Assembly (NCBI GenBank): GCA_025463305.1
Contig: JAOBWK010000062.1
Span: 1 to 64,000 of the forward strand
Reading direction: 5' to 3'
Length of the DNA stretch: 64,000 nt
Source: Ilumatobacteraceae bacterium
GTDB taxonomy: Bacteria > Actinomycetota > Acidimicrobiia > Acidimicrobiales > Ilumatobacteraceae
Shown: positions 7,529-16,197 of the stretch, piece after piece
Numbering within the stretch: position 1 is the first letter of the stretch
Layout of the letters: each line of letters begins with the position of its first letter
Notes under the pieces: model-generated
What the model saw: only the letters and a program-made list of their open reading frames with translations
What the model was told of the DNA's origin: nothing
Databases searched by the model: none
Position numbers and translations under genes: made by a program

Positions 7529-9817
7529 ATGGTGGTTCGCCGGATCGTTCGCCCCCTGCGCACCGCCGTGTCCCTGTTGATCGCCGTCGCCGTGGCGGTC
7601 GCCGGCTTCGCGGTCGTCCCGATGCCGTCGTCTCCGGCCGCTGCTGCTGGCGCATGCGCTGCTGACCTGGGCAGCGGTGGCATGAGCGACTTCTTCGCGA
7701 GCGGGTCCTCCGGGTTCGTCGGCGGCGACTACGCGCATGCCTACCCACTGCCCGACGGACGGACGCTGTGGATGTTCCAGGACTCGTTCATCGGAGCGCC
7801 TGACACGGCGTCGCTCGGCGACGCGGCGTTCGTGCACAACCTGGCGATGATCCAGACGGATTCGTGCTTTCAGATCCTGCACGGGGGATCCGCCGACGCG
7901 CCGACGTCGTACATCGGCGGTGACCTCGAGGTCCCGTTCACGCACTGGTTCTGGCCGCTGGGGGCCGGCGTTGGTGCCGACGGTCAGCTCGACGTGTTCA
8001 TGGCCGAGTTCGTCAACGCCGCCGGCACCGGAGCGACGGCGGGGGCGACGCCGATCGCCACCTGGCGGGCCACCGTGCGCCTGAGCGACCTCGCCGTCAC
8101 GTCGTTCGCGCCGGCCGCCGACCCGTCGGACCGGCCCCTGTACGGGACCAGCGTGGCCACGTCGGGCGACTGGTCGTACCTGTACGGGAACTGCTACCGG
8201 CAGTTCACCTCGCCGGGGCTGCTCAGCGACTTCGACGAGACGTGCACGCGGGACGTGTACCTCGCCCGCGTGCCGGCCGGCCGCTTCGACTCGGCGCCGA
8301 CGTACTGGAACGGGCACGACTGGTCGGCGAACCGCGCCGATGCGGTGCCGGTGCACTCGGGTGGGGCGCTGGCCGATCCGTTGCAAGTGCAAGCAATGGG
8401 CGACGGGGAGTATCTCGGGGTGAGCAAACTCGACGACTGGTGGGGCACGTCGGTCTCGATGTACACGTCGGCGGCACCGACCGGACCGTTCGTCCGCTAC
8501 GCCGTCGTGCCCGTGTCGCCGAGGTGCGATCCGCACGTCTGCGACACGTACTTCGCCGCACCGTTGCCATGGCGGTCGGGCGATGGCTCGGTGGAGCTGT
8601 CGATCTCGGGTCATACCTGGGACCCGAGCGTCGCCCGTGCGTTCCCGACGCTGTACCGGCCGTTCGTGATCGACGCCCCCGCGCCGGGCGATCCGGCGAC
8701 CCGCGTCGGCATCGCCGACGACGGCACGCTCGCGCTGCAGATCGCCGGCCGTGGAGGCGTGGGTGCCGATGCGACGGCCGCGACGTTGACGGTCACGGCG
8801 GACCGTTCGTCGGGACGCGGCTACGTGACGGTGTGGCCCTGTGGGGCGACGCGGCCACTGGCGTCGAACCTGAACCTGGTGCCCGGCAGCGCCGTCGCCA
8901 ACCTCGTCGTCAGCGGGTTGTCGAGCGACGGGAGGGTGTGCCTGTGGTCGTCGGTGGAGACCGACCTCATCGTCGACGTCCAGGGCTGGTACGGCCCCGG
9001 CATCGGCACGGTTCCCATCGCCCCGGCGCGGCTGCTCGACACCCGTCCGCAGCCAACGGCGGACGGAGAGGGCTCTGGCGGGGGAGCGCTGGATCCGACC
9101 ACGACCACCGAGGTGCAGGTCGCCGGCCGCGGCGGTGTCGATCCCAGCGCGAGGTTCGCTGCGCTCAACGTCACGGCCACGTCGAGCGCTCGAGCCGGCT
9201 TCGTCACCATCTGGCCATGCGGTCCGCAGCCGGCGACGTCCAACCTCAACGTCGCGCCCGGCAGCGACATCGCCAACCTCGTCGTGGTGCCGCTCAGCGC
9301 ACGCGGCACGGTGTGCGTGCGGTCCAGCGTCCCGACCCAGCTCGTGCTCGATGTGCAGGCCTGGTACTCGGGCGATTCGTCGATGGCGGCTGCGGGACCC
9401 GCACGACTGCTGGACACGCGTGCCCAGGCCACCACCGTCGACGGCCGTGGTCTGCCCGCACAGACCGTGCGCAGCGGTCAGATCGTCCAGGTCCCGATCG
9501 CCGGTCGGGTCGGCATCAGCTCCGCTGGCGCGGCCGTCGTCAACCTCACGGTCACCAACCCGACGAGCGACGGCTACGTCGAGGCCTGGCCGTGTGGCAC
9601 GGCCCAACCGCTGGCGTCCAACCTGAACTTCACCCGCCGCCAGACGCGCGCTGCGGCCACCATCACGAGCCTCGCCGCGAACGGGATGATGTGCCTCACC
9701 GTCGGCGGGGGCGGCTCGGCCGACGTCATCGTCGACGTGTTCGCCTGGTACCCGCCCGGCACCAATGCGTACCGGGCGCTGGTGCCCACCCGCCTCCTGG
9801 ACACGAGGTCGAACTGA
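7529..9817 (+). CDS. Large secreted protein: propeller-like domain plus three C-terminal modules
   Basis: A 762-residue exported protein. It starts with a basic end and long hydrophobic signal peptide ending in AAAAGA (about residue 45). Residues about 50-385 contain motifs such as GGDYAHAYPLPDGRTLWMF and resemble DUF4185/DUF5005-type beta-propeller, glycosidase-like domains. Residues about 390-762 hold three copies of a roughly 120-residue beta-rich module, each with AGRxGV, SNLN, an ANLVV-like strand, VCxxSS, a DVQxWY end and a PxRLLDTR start. A function in glycan binding or cell-surface anchoring is likely but not shown. ATG 7529 is chosen because the signal peptide begins there. Confidence 0.8.
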   Translation: MVVRRIVRPLRTAVSLLIAVAVAVAGFAVVPMPSSPAAAAGACAADLGSGGMSDFFASGSSGFVGGDYAHAYPLPDGRTLWMFQDSFIGAPDTASLGDAAFVHNLAMIQTDSCFQILHGGSADAPTSYIGGDLEVPFTHWFWPLGAGVGADGQLDVFMAEFVNAAGTGATAGATPIATWRATVRLSDLAVTSFAPAADPSDRPLYGTSVATSGDWSYLYGNCYRQFTSPGLLSDFDETCTRDVYLARVPAGRFDSAPTYWNGHDWSANRADAVPVHSGGALADPLQVQAMGDGEYLGVSKLDDWWGTSVSMYTSAAPTGPFVRYAVVPVSPRCDPHVCDTYFAAPLPWRSGDGSVELSISGHTWDPSVARAFPTLYRPFVIDAPAPGDPATRVGIADDGTLALQIAGRGGVGADATAATLTVTADRSSGRGYVTVWPCGATRPLASNLNLVPGSAVANLVVSGLSSDGRVCLWSSVETDLIVDVQGWYGPGIGTVPIAPARLLDTRPQPTADGEGSGGGALDPTTTTEVQVAGRGGVDPSARFAALNVTATSSARAGFVTIWPCGPQPATSNLNVAPGSDIANLVVVPLSARGTVCVRSSVPTQLVLDVQAWYSGDSSMAAAGPARLLDTRAQATTVDGRGLPAQTVRSGQIVQVPIAGRVGISSAGAAVVNLTVTNPTSDGYVEAWPCGTAQPLASNLNFTRRQTRAAATITSLAANGMMCLTVGGGGSADVIVDVFAWYPPGTNAYRALVPTRLLDTRSN
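8695..9765 (+). repeat. Three tandem exoprotein modules (PxRLLDTR modules)
   Basis: Modules run from about 8695 to 9000, 9020 to 9370 and 9398 to 9750, the second and third each starting with PARLLDTR. A last PTRLLDTR closes the protein near 9785. Each contains paired cysteines (one in WPCG, one in VC/MC), suggesting one disulfide per module. The same module occurs once at the end of the metalloprotease at 26989-27366. Confidence 0.8.
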
Positions 9818-9829
9818 CAGTGTGCAGGC

Positions 9830-10306
9830 TCAGCTGGGTCGGGTGGCCGCCTCGGCTGCGGTTGCGAGCTCGGTGAGCGTGTGCTCCATGCCGGCTCGGT
9901 TGTGGGCGTGGCGCTCCTTCACGCCGCTCGCGGGGCCGCCGAAGAGCTTCGCGATCGCGTTGCGATGGTCGAAGAACGACTCGGTCACGAGCGAACCGTC
10001 GCCTTCGGCGACGATGTCGTACTGCCACCGAGCGACCGCGAACCCCACCGCCGACACGTCGAAGGCGAACGTCGTGGGCGCATCGCAGATCGCGATCTTC
10101 ACCATCGTGGTCCAGCGCTTCTTGCCGTTCTCGTTGCGCCCCTTGAACCGCGCGCCGACCGCGGCTCCGTTGGCACCACCGAGCCAGGTGCCGCCGCAGT
10201 TCTCCGGCGACCACTCACCCATGCGTGGAAGATCGCTGACCATCCCGTAGATGGCCTCCGGTGCCGCGTTCACGTGGCGGCTGACGGTGACGGTGGCGGC
10301 GCTCAT
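9830..10306 (-). CDS. SRPBCC (START-like) family protein
   Basis: A 158-residue protein with the polyketide-cyclase / START-like helix-grip pattern: N-terminal strand TVTVSRHVNAAPEAIYGMVS, the GEWSPEN turn, and a long C-terminal helix. These proteins bind hydrophobic ligands or act as cyclases or dehydratases in a deep cavity; the ligand here is unknown. The ATG at 10306 is chosen over one four codons upstream because the first beta strand starts there. It ends only 12 bases from the convergent exoprotein gene, with no separate terminator seen. Confidence 0.85.
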   Translation of the reverse strand: MSAATVTVSRHVNAAPEAIYGMVSDLPRMGEWSPENCGGTWLGGANGAAVGARFKGRNENGKKRWTTMVKIAICDAPTTFAFDVSAVGFAVARWQYDIVAEGDGSLVTESFFDHRNAIAKLFGGPASGVKERHAHNRAGMEHTLTELATAAEAATRPS

Positions 10307-10395
10307 GCGGCACATCATGACCGATCAGACGAGGGCGAGTTTTCACTCGTCGCCCCGATCCGGTGTCGCGGCCCCGCAGGTGGCAACCTCGGTGG

Positions 10396-11268
10396 ATGGA
10401 TCGTGTGCTGGACGGAATCGGTGTGTGGAGTGGCGGGCTGCGCTACGGCGATGCGGGCGCGGCTGCTGCGGGCGCGGCCGAGCTCGAGTCGTTGGGCTAC
10501 ACGGCGCTGTGGATCCCCGACGTGGGCGGCGCGGTGTTCGATGCGGTCGGGAACCTGCTGGGCGCGACCACCTCGACCACGATCGCGACGGGCATCTTGA
10601 ACCTGTGGATGCACACACCGCAGGAGACGGCAACGGGCCATGCGACGCTCACCGCCGAGCACGGCGATCGGTTCATGGTGGGCATCGGCATCAGCCACGC
10701 GCCGCTGATCGACTCGACCAAGCCGAAGGGCACCTACCAGAAGCCGATGGCGATGACCGAGGCCTACCTCGACGGGCTCGACGCGGCGGATCCGCCGTTG
10801 GCACCCGCCGATCGGTGCCTCGCCGCGCTCGGTCCGAAGATGCTCGCGCTCGCCGCGGCGCGCACGGCCGGCGTGCACCCGTACCTCGTGACGCCTGAGC
10901 ACACCGCCGTCGCCCGAGAGGCGGTCGGCCCCGATGCGCTCGTCGCGACGGAGCAGGGCGTCGTGCTGGAGACCGATCCGACCAAGGCCCGTGCGATCGC
11001 CCGCCAGAACCTGGCCGGCTACATGGGCCTGCCGAACTACACCAACAACTGGAAGCGCCTCGGGTACACCGACGACGACATCGCCAACGGCGGCAGCGAC
11101 CGGCTCATCGACGCATTGGTGGCGTGGGGCGACGAGTCCGCGATCGTCGAGCGCGTCCGCGCCCATCAGGACGCTGGCGCGAGCCACGTGTGCATCCAGG
11201 TGCTGACCGACGCACCGAGCGAGCTGCCGCTGGCCGAGTGGCGCCGACTCGCCGCCGCGCTGTTGTAG
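10396..11268 (+). CDS. LLM-class F420-dependent oxidoreductase
   Basis: A 290-residue TIM-barrel enzyme of the luciferase-like monooxygenase superfamily, in the branch that uses coenzyme F420 (GIGVWSGGLRYGD at the start, ALWIPDVGG, a GILNLW strand, RFMVGIGISHAP, and HVCIQVLTD near the end). F420 use is inferred from family resemblance and from the actinobacterial setting. The substrate is unknown. Transcribed divergently from the SRPBCC gene and followed 47 bases later by the selenoprotein gene, so the two may share a transcript. Confidence 0.88.
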   Translation: MDRVLDGIGVWSGGLRYGDAGAAAAGAAELESLGYTALWIPDVGGAVFDAVGNLLGATTSTTIATGILNLWMHTPQETATGHATLTAEHGDRFMVGIGISHAPLIDSTKPKGTYQKPMAMTEAYLDGLDAADPPLAPADRCLAALGPKMLALAAARTAGVHPYLVTPEHTAVAREAVGPDALVATEQGVVLETDPTKARAIARQNLAGYMGLPNYTNNWKRLGYTDDDIANGGSDRLIDALVAWGDESAIVERVRAHQDAGASHVCIQVLTDAPSELPLAEWRRLAAALL

Positions 11269-11315
11269 ATCACCGGCTGTCGGGCTCACGTGCGCTGTCA
11301 CGGGTACAGTCGGGC

Positions 11316-12455
11316 ATGATCCTCGAGCAGCTCGACATCGACGCATCCACCTTCGAGTCGGCCACGGGCTGGGCGATCAAGCCCGAGGGGGCGTGCAAGG
11401 GCGATGTGTGCGTGCCGCTGCCCGGCGGGTTCGACCTGGGCTCGACGGCTGATCGGCTGGGGATGGCCCTCGTGCACGACGACGCCACAGGGCTGTGGGC
11501 GCTCGGACCGGAGTCCGTCAACGCACGCGCGCTCGTCACCGCGCAGGCACCCGAGCTCGTGCTCGACGACATCGACGGCAACGAGTTCCGCCTGTCGTCG
11601 CTGCGCGGGCAGAAGGTGGTGCTCGTCGCCTGGGCGCCGTATTGAGGCTGCCGCTTCGACCTGCCCGTGTGGCAGGCGCTCCGCAACGAGCTGCACGCAT
11701 CCGGTGTCGAGGTCGTCACGGTCTCGCTCGAGCTGAGCGGTCCTGAGGCGTCTCGCCCGTTCATCGAGGCAGCCCACGCGGAGCATCCGTCGCTGCTCGA
11801 TCCGACCCATCGGCTCGACGCGCTGTTCGGCGTGGTCAACATCCCGAACGTGATCTGGATCGACGAGGACGGTGTCATCGTCCGTCCCGCCGAACCCGGT
11901 TGGCCGGGCCGAGGCGAGTACCCGGCATCGATGCGGGAGATGATGGCGGCACGCGCTCGCGCGGCGGCAGAGGCGGCGAAGAACGGCCCGCCGGCCGGCG
12001 ACGCACCCGCTGCGCCGAACCTCGCCAACATTCTGTCCGGCGGTCAGGACCGTGACGCCTACCCGGACGCGATCCGCGACTGGGTGAGCCATGGTGCGGC
12101 GAGCGCCTACGCGATGACGCCGGACGAGGTGATCGCCGCGTCGCAGCCGCGTGGCCTCGATGCCTCCCGCGCCGCGGCACACTTCGAGCTGGCCAACCAC
12201 TGCTGGCTGGCAGGCGATCGGGATGCCGCGATCCGCCACTTCAACGAGTGCCATCGCCTCGCGCCCGACAACTGGACCTACAAGCGCCAGGCGTGGTCCT
12301 TGATCGGCAACGAGCGTGCCGGCGGCGGAGAGCTCGGCCGGTTCACCCAGGCACCGCTGCCGGGCGAAGAGGCCGACTGGCCGTTCGCGTCGAACTTCAA
12401 CGCCGACGTCGCCAAGCTCGTCCCTGGCCAGTACTACCCGAACACGATGGACTGA
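11316..12455 (+). CDS. ResA/redoxin-like selenoprotein with in-frame UGA (Sec110)
   Basis: A 379-residue product if UGA at 11643-11645 is read as selenocysteine. The frame is continuous across the UGA, and the translation on both sides forms one redoxin domain: ELVLDDIDGNEF, LSSLRGQKVVLVAWAPY, then U-G-C-R-F-D-L-P-V-W. The WAPYUGC active site fits the WAxxUGC pattern of ResA-like (seleno)proteins, with Sec at the position of the catalytic cysteine and Cys112 as partner. Residues 1-85 form an N-terminal extension; residues about 280-340 look like a TPR-type helical repeat (HFELANHCWLAGDRDAAIRH). A SECIS-like hairpin lies just after the UGA. Soluble, no signal peptide. A thiol/selenol oxidoreductase role is inferred. 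Confidence 0.88.
11660..11676 (+). promoter_or_regulatory. Bacterial SECIS-like hairpin
   Basis: CCTGCC (11660-11665) and GGCAGG (11671-11676) form a six-base-pair stem with loop CGTGT. The apical loop begins 20 bases after the UGA codon and has G in its second position. This agrees with the known bacterial SECIS rule: a short stem just behind the UGA, a loop 16-37 bases away and a G among the first two loop bases. It lies within the coding sequence, as bacterial SECIS elements do, and would recruit SelB. Confidence 0.8.
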
Positions 12456-12501
12456 CGGTCCGCCTGCGCCGCTCCGGCGCGGGACGGGTACCGTCCGTTC
12501 G

Positions 12502-14772
12502 ATGACCGACCTCGCCGAACCGACCGTCGGCAACGACGCAGAGGATGACGGCGCGGTGTCCGACGCGACGGTGAGGACCCATCTGCGCACCTGCCCGCTC
12601 TGCGAGGCGATGTGCGGACTGGAGATCCAGACCACCGGCGACCGGGTGACGCGCGTGCGCGGCGACCGGGCCGATGTGTGGAGCAAGGGCTACCTGTGCC
12701 CGAAGGGCGCAGCGCTCGGCCACCTCCACCACGATCCGGACCGGGTGCGCGCGCCGATGGTGCGCGACGGCGAGACGTGGCGCGAGGTGTCGTGGGACGA
12801 AGCGTTCGCGCGGTGCGAGGAGCTCGTGCGTCCGATCCTCGAGCGGGACGGCATCAGCGCGATCACGGCCTACATCGGCAACCCCGCGGCGCACACCTAC
12901 TCGCTCGGCCGCTACACGGGCGCGGTCGTCGGCATCCCGCGCATGCCGATGATCTGGTCGGCCGGCACGGTGGACCAGTGGCCGAAGAACGTCGCCTGTG
13001 CGCAGCTGTTCGGCAACCCGTGGAGCCTTGCCGTGCCCGACATCCACCGCACCGACCTCTTCGTCGTGATGGGCGCCAACCCGCACGCATCGAACGGCTC
13101 GCTCTTCTCGTGCCCGGACATCCTCGGCGAGATCGACAGGATCCGCGAGCGTGGCGGCAGGACGATCGTGATCGATCCTCGGCGCACCGGCACCGCAGAG
13201 CGCGCCGACGAGTGGATCTCGATCATCCCGGGCATGGATGCCGCGCTGCTGCTGGCCGTCGTCAACGTGCTCGACACGGAGAACCTCGTCCGCTTGGGCG
13301 CGCTCGAGGGTCGTGTGCGCGGCATCGACGAGGTGTTCGCCGTCGCGAGCGACTTCACGCCGGAGGCCGTCGAGGACGCCTGTGGCGTGCCGGCGGAGCG
13401 CATCCGGCAGCTGGCCCGCGAGCTGGCGACCACCGAGCGCGCCGTCGTCTACGGCCGCATCGGCCTGTGCAACCAGGAGTTCGGCACGCTCGCCTCGTGG
13501 GCGGTCGACGTGGTCAACGTGCTGACCGGCCACCTCGACGTCGTCGGCGGCGCGATGTTCCCCACACCGGCGATCGCGGCCATCTCGCGCACGGCGCGCC
13601 GTCGCGGTCCGATGAAGCCGGCGCGCTGGCACACCCGCGTCCGGCAGGCACCCGAGGTGCTGGGACAGGCCCCGCTGTCGTGCCTCGCCGAGGAGATCTC
13701 CACCCCGGGCGAGGGTCGCGTTCGCGGTCTCGTGGTGATGGCCGGCAACCCGGCCTTGTCGGCGCCCGATGCCGGGAAGCTGGAAGCGGCGCTGCCCATG
13801 CTCGACGCGATGATCAGCGTCGACAACTGGCTCAACGAGACGTCGCGCCACGCACACGTGATCCTGCCCGGCCTGTCGGCGCTCGAGCAGCCGCACTGCG
13901 ACGAGGCGCTCTGGGCGTTCGCGGTCCGCAGTGCTGTCCGCTGGTCGCCCGCCATCTTCCCGCAGGACCGGCCGCAGGAGTGGGAGATCCTGATCCGCCT
14001 CGGCGGCATCCTGGCCGGCATCCCGGCTGCGGATGTCGATGTCGAGGCGCTCGACGACATGCTGTTCGCCGAGCGAGCGCTCCGCCACGGCGTGGCGGCC
14101 GACGACGTCGCCCACCTCACGACGTTCCGAGGCCCGGACCGCATCGTCGACCTCACCGTGCGCATGTCACCGTGGGGTGACGGGTACGGAGCACGACCAG
14201 GGGGTCTGACGCTCGAGTCGCTGATGCACGATCATCCGCACGGCATCGACTTCGGCCCGATGGTGCCCTGCATCGACGAGATCATCCGCACTGCGTCTGG
14301 CGATGTGGAGCTGGCCCACGACAACATCCTCGGCGACGTCCCGCGTCTCGCCGAGCGCATCGCCCAACCACGCCCGAACCTCGTGCTCATCGGTCGCCGG
14401 CACGTCCGCTCGAACAACTCGTGGATGCACAACGTGAACGTGCTCGTGAAGGGCCGGCCGCGGTGCACCTTGATCGTGCACCCGAAGGACGCCGAGGACC
14501 TGGGCGTCGTGGACGGTGCGATGGTGAGCGTCACGTCCGAGGTCGGCACCGTGCACGCGGCCGTCGAGATCAGCGATGAGATCCGCCAGGGCGTCGTCAG
14601 CCTGCCCCACGGCTGGGGTCACGACCGCACGGGAACTCGATTGGCCGTCGCCGAGGCCCACGCCGGCGTCAACAGCAACCTCCTCGCGCCCGGCACCCTC
14701 GTCGACGTGCCGTCCGGCAACGCTGCCGTGAACGGCTTCCCCGTCCAGGTCGTGCGCCTGCGGTCGGCGTGA
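12502..14772 (+). CDS. Molybdopterin-dependent oxidoreductase
   Basis: A 756-residue enzyme of the DMSO reductase / formate dehydrogenase superfamily. The N-terminal [4Fe-4S] motif is CPLCEAMCGLEI with the fourth cysteine in YLCPKGAAL (about residues 33-75). Then come the molybdopterin-binding core domains (WSAGTVDQWPKNV, VVMGANPHASNG, MAGNPALSAPDAGKLE) and a C-terminal cofactor-binding cap (HVRSNNSWMHN, LPHGWGHDRTGT). No selenocysteine codon is seen in it. There is no Tat signal, so it should be cytoplasmic. The electron donor and substrate are unknown. It begins 46 bases after the selenoprotein gene, suggesting a joint transcript. Confidence 0.92.
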   Translation: MTDLAEPTVGNDAEDDGAVSDATVRTHLRTCPLCEAMCGLEIQTTGDRVTRVRGDRADVWSKGYLCPKGAALGHLHHDPDRVRAPMVRDGETWREVSWDEAFARCEELVRPILERDGISAITAYIGNPAAHTYSLGRYTGAVVGIPRMPMIWSAGTVDQWPKNVACAQLFGNPWSLAVPDIHRTDLFVVMGANPHASNGSLFSCPDILGEIDRIRERGGRTIVIDPRRTGTAERADEWISIIPGMDAALLLAVVNVLDTENLVRLGALEGRVRGIDEVFAVASDFTPEAVEDACGVPAERIRQLARELATTERAVVYGRIGLCNQEFGTLASWAVDVVNVLTGHLDVVGGAMFPTPAIAAISRTARRRGPMKPARWHTRVRQAPEVLGQAPLSCLAEEISTPGEGRVRGLVVMAGNPALSAPDAGKLEAALPMLDAMISVDNWLNETSRHAHVILPGLSALEQPHCDEALWAFAVRSAVRWSPAIFPQDRPQEWEILIRLGGILAGIPAADVDVEALDDMLFAERALRHGVAADDVAHLTTFRGPDRIVDLTVRMSPWGDGYGARPGGLTLESLMHDHPHGIDFGPMVPCIDEIIRTASGDVELAHDNILGDVPRLAERIAQPRPNLVLIGRRHVRSNNSWMHNVNVLVKGRPRCTLIVHPKDAEDLGVVDGAMVSVTSEVGTVHAAVEISDEIRQGVVSLPHGWGHDRTGTRLAVAEAHAGVNSNLLAPGTLVDVPSGNAAVNGFPVQVVRLRSA

Positions 14773-14780
14773 CCGCGCTC

Positions 14781-14807
14781 GGTTCGCCGCACATGGTGCG
14801 GCAAACC
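14781..14807. terminator. Hairpin between convergent genes
   Basis: GCCGCAC (14786-14792) pairs with GTGCGGC (14796-14802) around ATG, extended by GGTT/AACC on the outside. It sits between the stop codons of the molybdopterin enzyme and the DUF3048 lipoprotein and probably ends both transcripts, although no clear U run follows. Confidence 0.55.
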
Positions 14808-14834
14808 GATCACGGATGGGTTGCTGCCGCCCGG

Positions 14835-16046
14835 TCAGGCGACCGGGGTGAACTTGTCGTTGCCGGGGAACGAGCCCTTGCCGCTGTTCGGCAGCTCGAT
14901 GAACGTGCGGCCGGGGGTGAGCAGGATGGGCGCGCCCGAGCTGTCGGTGAACGCGAACGGGTCGGTGCGGGTGTCGCGGGTCCACGTGCCCGCCACCATC
15001 CGGCCGCCGGTGAACACCAGCGCCGGGTTGGCGGTGCCGGTGGTGAGGCCGTCGGGTGAGCGACCGTCGGTGTGGCTCGGGTCGTAGTCGAGGAACGCGA
15101 GGATGACGTTCTCGGTGGTGACCTGGTTGCCGTCGGTGAGGATGTGCGGCTTGTTCGCCTGCGAGCGCAGGTAGCGGTTGGTGGAGTAGTCGTAGCGCCA
15201 CTGCACGAAGACCTGCTGGATCTGCAGGTCGATGCCGGTCATCAGATCCCCGGCGGTGGCGGCCTCGCCCTGGCCGCGGTAGTGGAACTGCTGCATCGGG
15301 CCGGTGCGATCGGGGCCGGCGTTGGAGCGCAGCTTGGCCGTGTCGGCGTGGGTCTTGTGCGGGCGGTTGCGCTTCGGGTCGAGCTCCCAGCCCGGGCCCT
15401 GGCCCTCGGTGAGCAGCAGGAGGTCGGAGTTGCGGAGCAGGGCGATGTTGCCGGGGTTGCCGCCCGAGCAGGCGAACACGGCGCGGTTGAACTCGCCGAC
15501 GAGGTTGACGTCCTGCTCGCGGCAGGAGCGGATCGGGCCGACGAAGTCGAGGTCGCGGCTGTGCCAGATGGTGGCGAACCGGGTCGGGCCGGCGCCCCAG
15601 GCCTCGAAGATGATGTCGGGGTCGTTGAGCCCGGTCTGCGGGCGAGCACCCGGATCGTTGCTGACCTTGACCACGAGCGCGACCCGGTTGAGCAGCGACG
15701 GATCGTCGAGCGGGAGTCCCGTCAGCGGCTGCACCGGAGCGGCGGGCACCGTCGTGGTGGGCGCATCGGTGACCGGCACGACCGTGGTGGTGGTGTCGAG
15801 CACCGTGGTCGGGGTGGTGTCCGGCTCGGTGGTGGTGGTGCTGGCGTCGGTGGTGGGCGCTTCGGTGGTGGTGGTCGTTGCCAGCGGCGTGGTGGTGTCG
15901 GTGGACTTCTTCGCGTCGCTGCTGCAGGCGCTGATCAGGACGGCGCCTCCGGCCAGGGTGAGGAGCTGACGGCGCGACACCGGGTTGCGCAGCGTCGCGG
16001 ACGCCACCTCGTCGATCGGGTTCGTCTGTTCGTCACGGTTCGTCAT
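14835..16046 (-). CDS. DUF3048 family lipoprotein, probable Tat substrate
   Basis: A 403-residue exported lipoprotein. The N-terminus has a twin-arginine-type signal (SRRQLLTLAGGAVLISAC) that ends in a lipobox with Cys near residue 40. It is followed by a long Thr-rich linker (about residues 50-110) and the DUF3048 domain, recognised by PLTGLPLDD, NRVALVVKVSNDPGARPQ, GLNDPDIIFEAWGAG, FVGPIRSCREQD, the DYSTNRYLRS segment and the closing GKGSFPGNDKFTPV. Related proteins (YerB type) are of unknown function, attached to the outer face of the cell membrane. Start 16046 is chosen because the signal peptide follows; the frame is open further upstream. Confidence 0.88.
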   Translation of the reverse strand: MTNRDEQTNPIDEVASATLRNPVSRRQLLTLAGGAVLISACSSDAKKSTDTTTPLATTTTTEAPTTDASTTTTEPDTTPTTVLDTTTTVVPVTDAPTTTVPAAPVQPLTGLPLDDPSLLNRVALVVKVSNDPGARPQTGLNDPDIIFEAWGAGPTRFATIWHSRDLDFVGPIRSCREQDVNLVGEFNRAVFACSGGNPGNIALLRNSDLLLLTEGQGPGWELDPKRNRPHKTHADTAKLRSNAGPDRTGPMQQFHYRGQGEAATAGDLMTGIDLQIQQVFVQWRYDYSTNRYLRSQANKPHILTDGNQVTTENVILAFLDYDPSHTDGRSPDGLTTGTANPALVFTGGRMVAGTWTRDTRTDPFAFTDSSGAPILLTPGRTFIELPNSGKGSFPGNDKFTPVA

Positions 16047-16197
16047 CGTCGGTCTCGCAGCCTTCCTGTGCGGCGTCCGAGGGGTCGGCGCCGGGCTCTG
16101 GGTGAATGAGCCAGAACACCGTACCGCCCGACTCGCCGCCATTGCCTGCACCCCATGATGTGGGGCCGCGATGACGAGCGATGGCGACCGACGTAGG

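Noticed and set aside
7487..9607. 706-codon open frame on the minus strand
   Set aside because: Mirror of the secreted protein gene, rich in Arg, His and Asp without any domain; a shadow of codon bias.
11643..11645. In-frame TGA taken as a nonsense mutation
   Set aside because: The position is exactly the active-site Cys, a SECIS-like hairpin follows, and the downstream half stays free of decay, all of which favour selenocysteine over a pseudogene.
12502..14772. Selenocysteine in the molybdopterin enzyme
   Set aside because: No in-frame TGA occurs in the gene; only the usual stop at the end is present.
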